64,000 nt of DNA from Geobacillus sp. 46C-IIa (GTDB taxonomy: Bacteria > Bacillota > Bacilli > Bacillales > Anoxybacillaceae). The DNA lies in contig NZ_CP061474.1 in NCBI RefSeq assembly GCF_014679505.1, positions 1,580,001 to 1,644,000 of the forward strand. The letters are read 5' to 3'. Position 1 is the stretch's first letter. Each line of letters opens with the position of its first letter. The notes under the pieces were generated by a model. It was not told where the DNA came from. It saw only the letters and a program-made list of their open reading frames with translations, and searched no databases. The position numbers and the translations under genes were made by a program. Shown here piece by piece: positions 62,669-64,000 of the stretch.

Positions 62669-64000
62669 ATGGAGGCATATGCACAAGCAGCTGCACAAAT
62701 CGTTGAGGCCGTCGGCGGCAAAGAGAACATCGTCGCCGCCACACATTGTGTGACACGGCTTCGGTTTGCGCTCAAAGATGAAGGAAAAGTTGATAAAGAC
62801 GCGCTTGAACGCATCGATGTCGTGAAAGGGTCGTTTTCGGCCAACGGCCAGTTTCAAGTTGTCATCGGCCAGGGGCTCGTGGATAAAGTGTATAACGAGC
62901 TTGTCGAGCTGACCGGCATCGGCCGGGCGACAAAGCAGGAAATTAAGGATGCGGCGGAAGCGAAGCTCAACCCGCTGCAGCGCGCCATTAAGACGCTCGC
63001 TGACATTTTCATTCCGATTTTGCCGGCCATCGTCACAGCCGGTTTGTTAATGGGGATCAACAACGTTTTGACCGGTCCAGGCATTTTTTATGAAGGAAAA
63101 TCGTTTGTCGACGTGCATCAAGAGTGGGCGGATTTGGCGAACATGATCAACTTGATTGCCAATACGGCGTTCGTCTTCCTGCCTGGTTTGATCGGCTGGT
63201 CGGCAGTGACAAAATTCGGCGGCAGCCCGCTGTTGGGGATTGTCCTTGGCTTGATGCTCGTTCACCCGGATTTGCTGAATGCTTGGGGCTGGGGCGCGGC
63301 GAAACAAGAGGGGGAAATCCCGGTTTGGAATTTATTCGGGCTTGATGTGCAAAAAGTCGGCTATCAAGGGCAAGTGTTGCCTGTGTTAGTGGCTTCGTAC
63401 GTATTGGCGAAGATCGAGCTGTTTTTGCGCAAGCGCATCCCGGATGCGTTCCAACTGCTGCTTGTCGCGCCGCTTGCGCTGCTTGTTACAGGTTTCTTGT
63501 CGTTTATCGCCATCGGACCGGTCACGTTTACGATTGGGAACGCGATTACGAACTTGTTTGTCGGCATTTTTGACAACGTTCCGGCCATTGGCGGCTTGCT
63601 GTATGGGGCGCTGTATGCGCCGCTTGTCGTCACCGGGATGCACCATACGTTCTTGCCGGTTGACTTGCAGCTGATCGCCAGCACAGGCGGCACGTTCCTG
63701 TGGCCGATTTTGGTCATGTCGAACATTGCCCAAGGCTCTGCGGCATTAGCGATGATGTTCGTCGCGAAAGACGAAAAGCTGCGCGGTTTGTCGTTCACGT
63801 CAGCCGTTTCGGCGTATCTCGGCATTACCGAGCCGGCGATGTTCGGGGTCAACTTGCGCTTCCGCTTCCCATTTATTTCCGCGATGACAGGGGCGGCGAT
63901 CGCCGGCATGTTCATCACGATCAATAAAGTGATCGCTCCGTCGATTGGCGTTGGCGGTCTGCCGGGCTTCTTGTCGATTGTGCCGCAAAAATGGATCCCG
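62669..64000 (+). CDS. treP: Trehalose PTS permease EIIBC TreP (3' end outside window)
   Basis: The first 444 codons of a trehalose-specific PTS transporter are visible. The EIIB domain (residues 1-90) has QIVEAVGGKENIVAATHCVTRLRF with the phosphorylated Cys27, and GQFQVVIGQG. The EIIC domain follows with PILPAIVTAGLLMGI and the sugar-binding GMHHTFLPVDLQ and LGITEPAMFGVNLR motifs. There is no EIIA, so the glucose EIIA must serve it. The TreR operators confirm the sugar. treA and treR are expected just beyond the window. AAAGGAGG precedes ATG 62669. Confidence 0.93.
   Translation, partial: MEAYAQAAAQIVEAVGGKENIVAATHCVTRLRFALKDEGKVDKDALERIDVVKGSFSANGQFQVVIGQGLVDKVYNELVELTGIGRATKQEIKDAAEAKLNPLQRAIKTLADIFIPILPAIVTAGLLMGINNVLTGPGIFYEGKSFVDVHQEWADLANMINLIANTAFVFLPGLIGWSAVTKFGGSPLLGIVLGLMLVHPDLLNAWGWGAAKQEGEIPVWNLFGLDVQKVGYQGQVLPVLVASYVLAKIELFLRKRIPDAFQLLLVAPLALLVTGFLSFIAIGPVTFTIGNAITNLFVGIFDNVPAIGGLLYGALYAPLVVTGMHHTFLPVDLQLIASTGGTFLWPILVMSNIAQGSAALAMMFVAKDEKLRGLSFTSAVSAYLGITEPAMFGVNLRFRFPFISAMTGAAIAGMFITINKVIAPSIGVGGLPGFLSIVPQKWIP

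Overview
The window reads as chromosome of a thermophilic Geobacillus-type member of the Bacillales. Evidence: about 50% or higher GC with Bacillus-style AAAGGAGG ribosome sites and frequent TTG/GTG starts; gene orders known from Bacillus (ypjP-thyA-dfrA, ilvA-ypmPQRS, plsY/yneT-parE-parC, glnK-amtB); spore-associated small genes; and a 5S rRNA close to Bacillus stearothermophilus 5S. No phage, CRISPR array, complete insertion sequence or plasmid module was found.

Layout. 1-5.2 kb: end of an aldo/keto reductase, topB, a secreted glycerophosphodiesterase, tRNA-Gln and an RraA-like protein. 5.26-21.1 kb: one long cobalamin (anaerobic, early-cobalt) operon behind a B12 riboswitch with a terminator, in the order cbiW-Co transporter-cbiH60-X-J-C-D-ET-L-F-G-A-P-cobT-cobA-cobO, mostly overlapping or tightly spaced. 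It runs from uroporphyrinogen III (CobA) through Co insertion (CbiX) and ring contraction to adenosylated cobyric acid, plus lower-ligand activation (CobT). cbiB, cobU, cobS and sirohydrochlorin formation are not in the window. 21.2-30 kb: small spore-type genes, metA, glutathione peroxidase, a CvfC-like HEAT protein, two DUF4183 genes, Nudix, bacilliredoxin, an aminotransferase and ypjP. 30-36.7 kb: a Pro-Pro-endopeptidase-like metalloprotease set between ypjP and thyA-dfrA, then ilvA and ypmPQRS. 36.8-39.4 kb: rRNA methyltransferase, plsY, OsmC. 39.6-41.5 kb: an aldehyde dehydrogenase remnant, then glnK-amtB behind a perfect GlnR/TnrA box. 41.7-50 kb: 5'-nucleotidase with a Pho-type repeat, pepT, threonine synthase, a YuiH-type molybdoenzyme and membrane proteins.

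50.2-51.7 kb is the most unusual part. A 29-residue holin-like toxin gene with a convergent antisense-RNA promoter looks like an unannotated type I toxin-antitoxin locus. It is followed by a 5S rRNA gene without 16S/23S that leads a seven-tRNA cluster (Val, Ala, Leu, Ser, Thr, Tyr, Ile). The 5' part of the tRNA-Thr gene is duplicated there and the copies are separated by a 118-bp segment able to form two hairpins.

52-64 kb: an MBL-fold hydrolase, a phasin-like/UbiB pair, a decayed small membrane gene, a CBO0543-type membrane protein, yneT, parE, parC, a MerR-type coiled-coil protein, and the start of treP behind two TreR operators. Functions are inferred from sequence reading and remembered family features; no database search was run.
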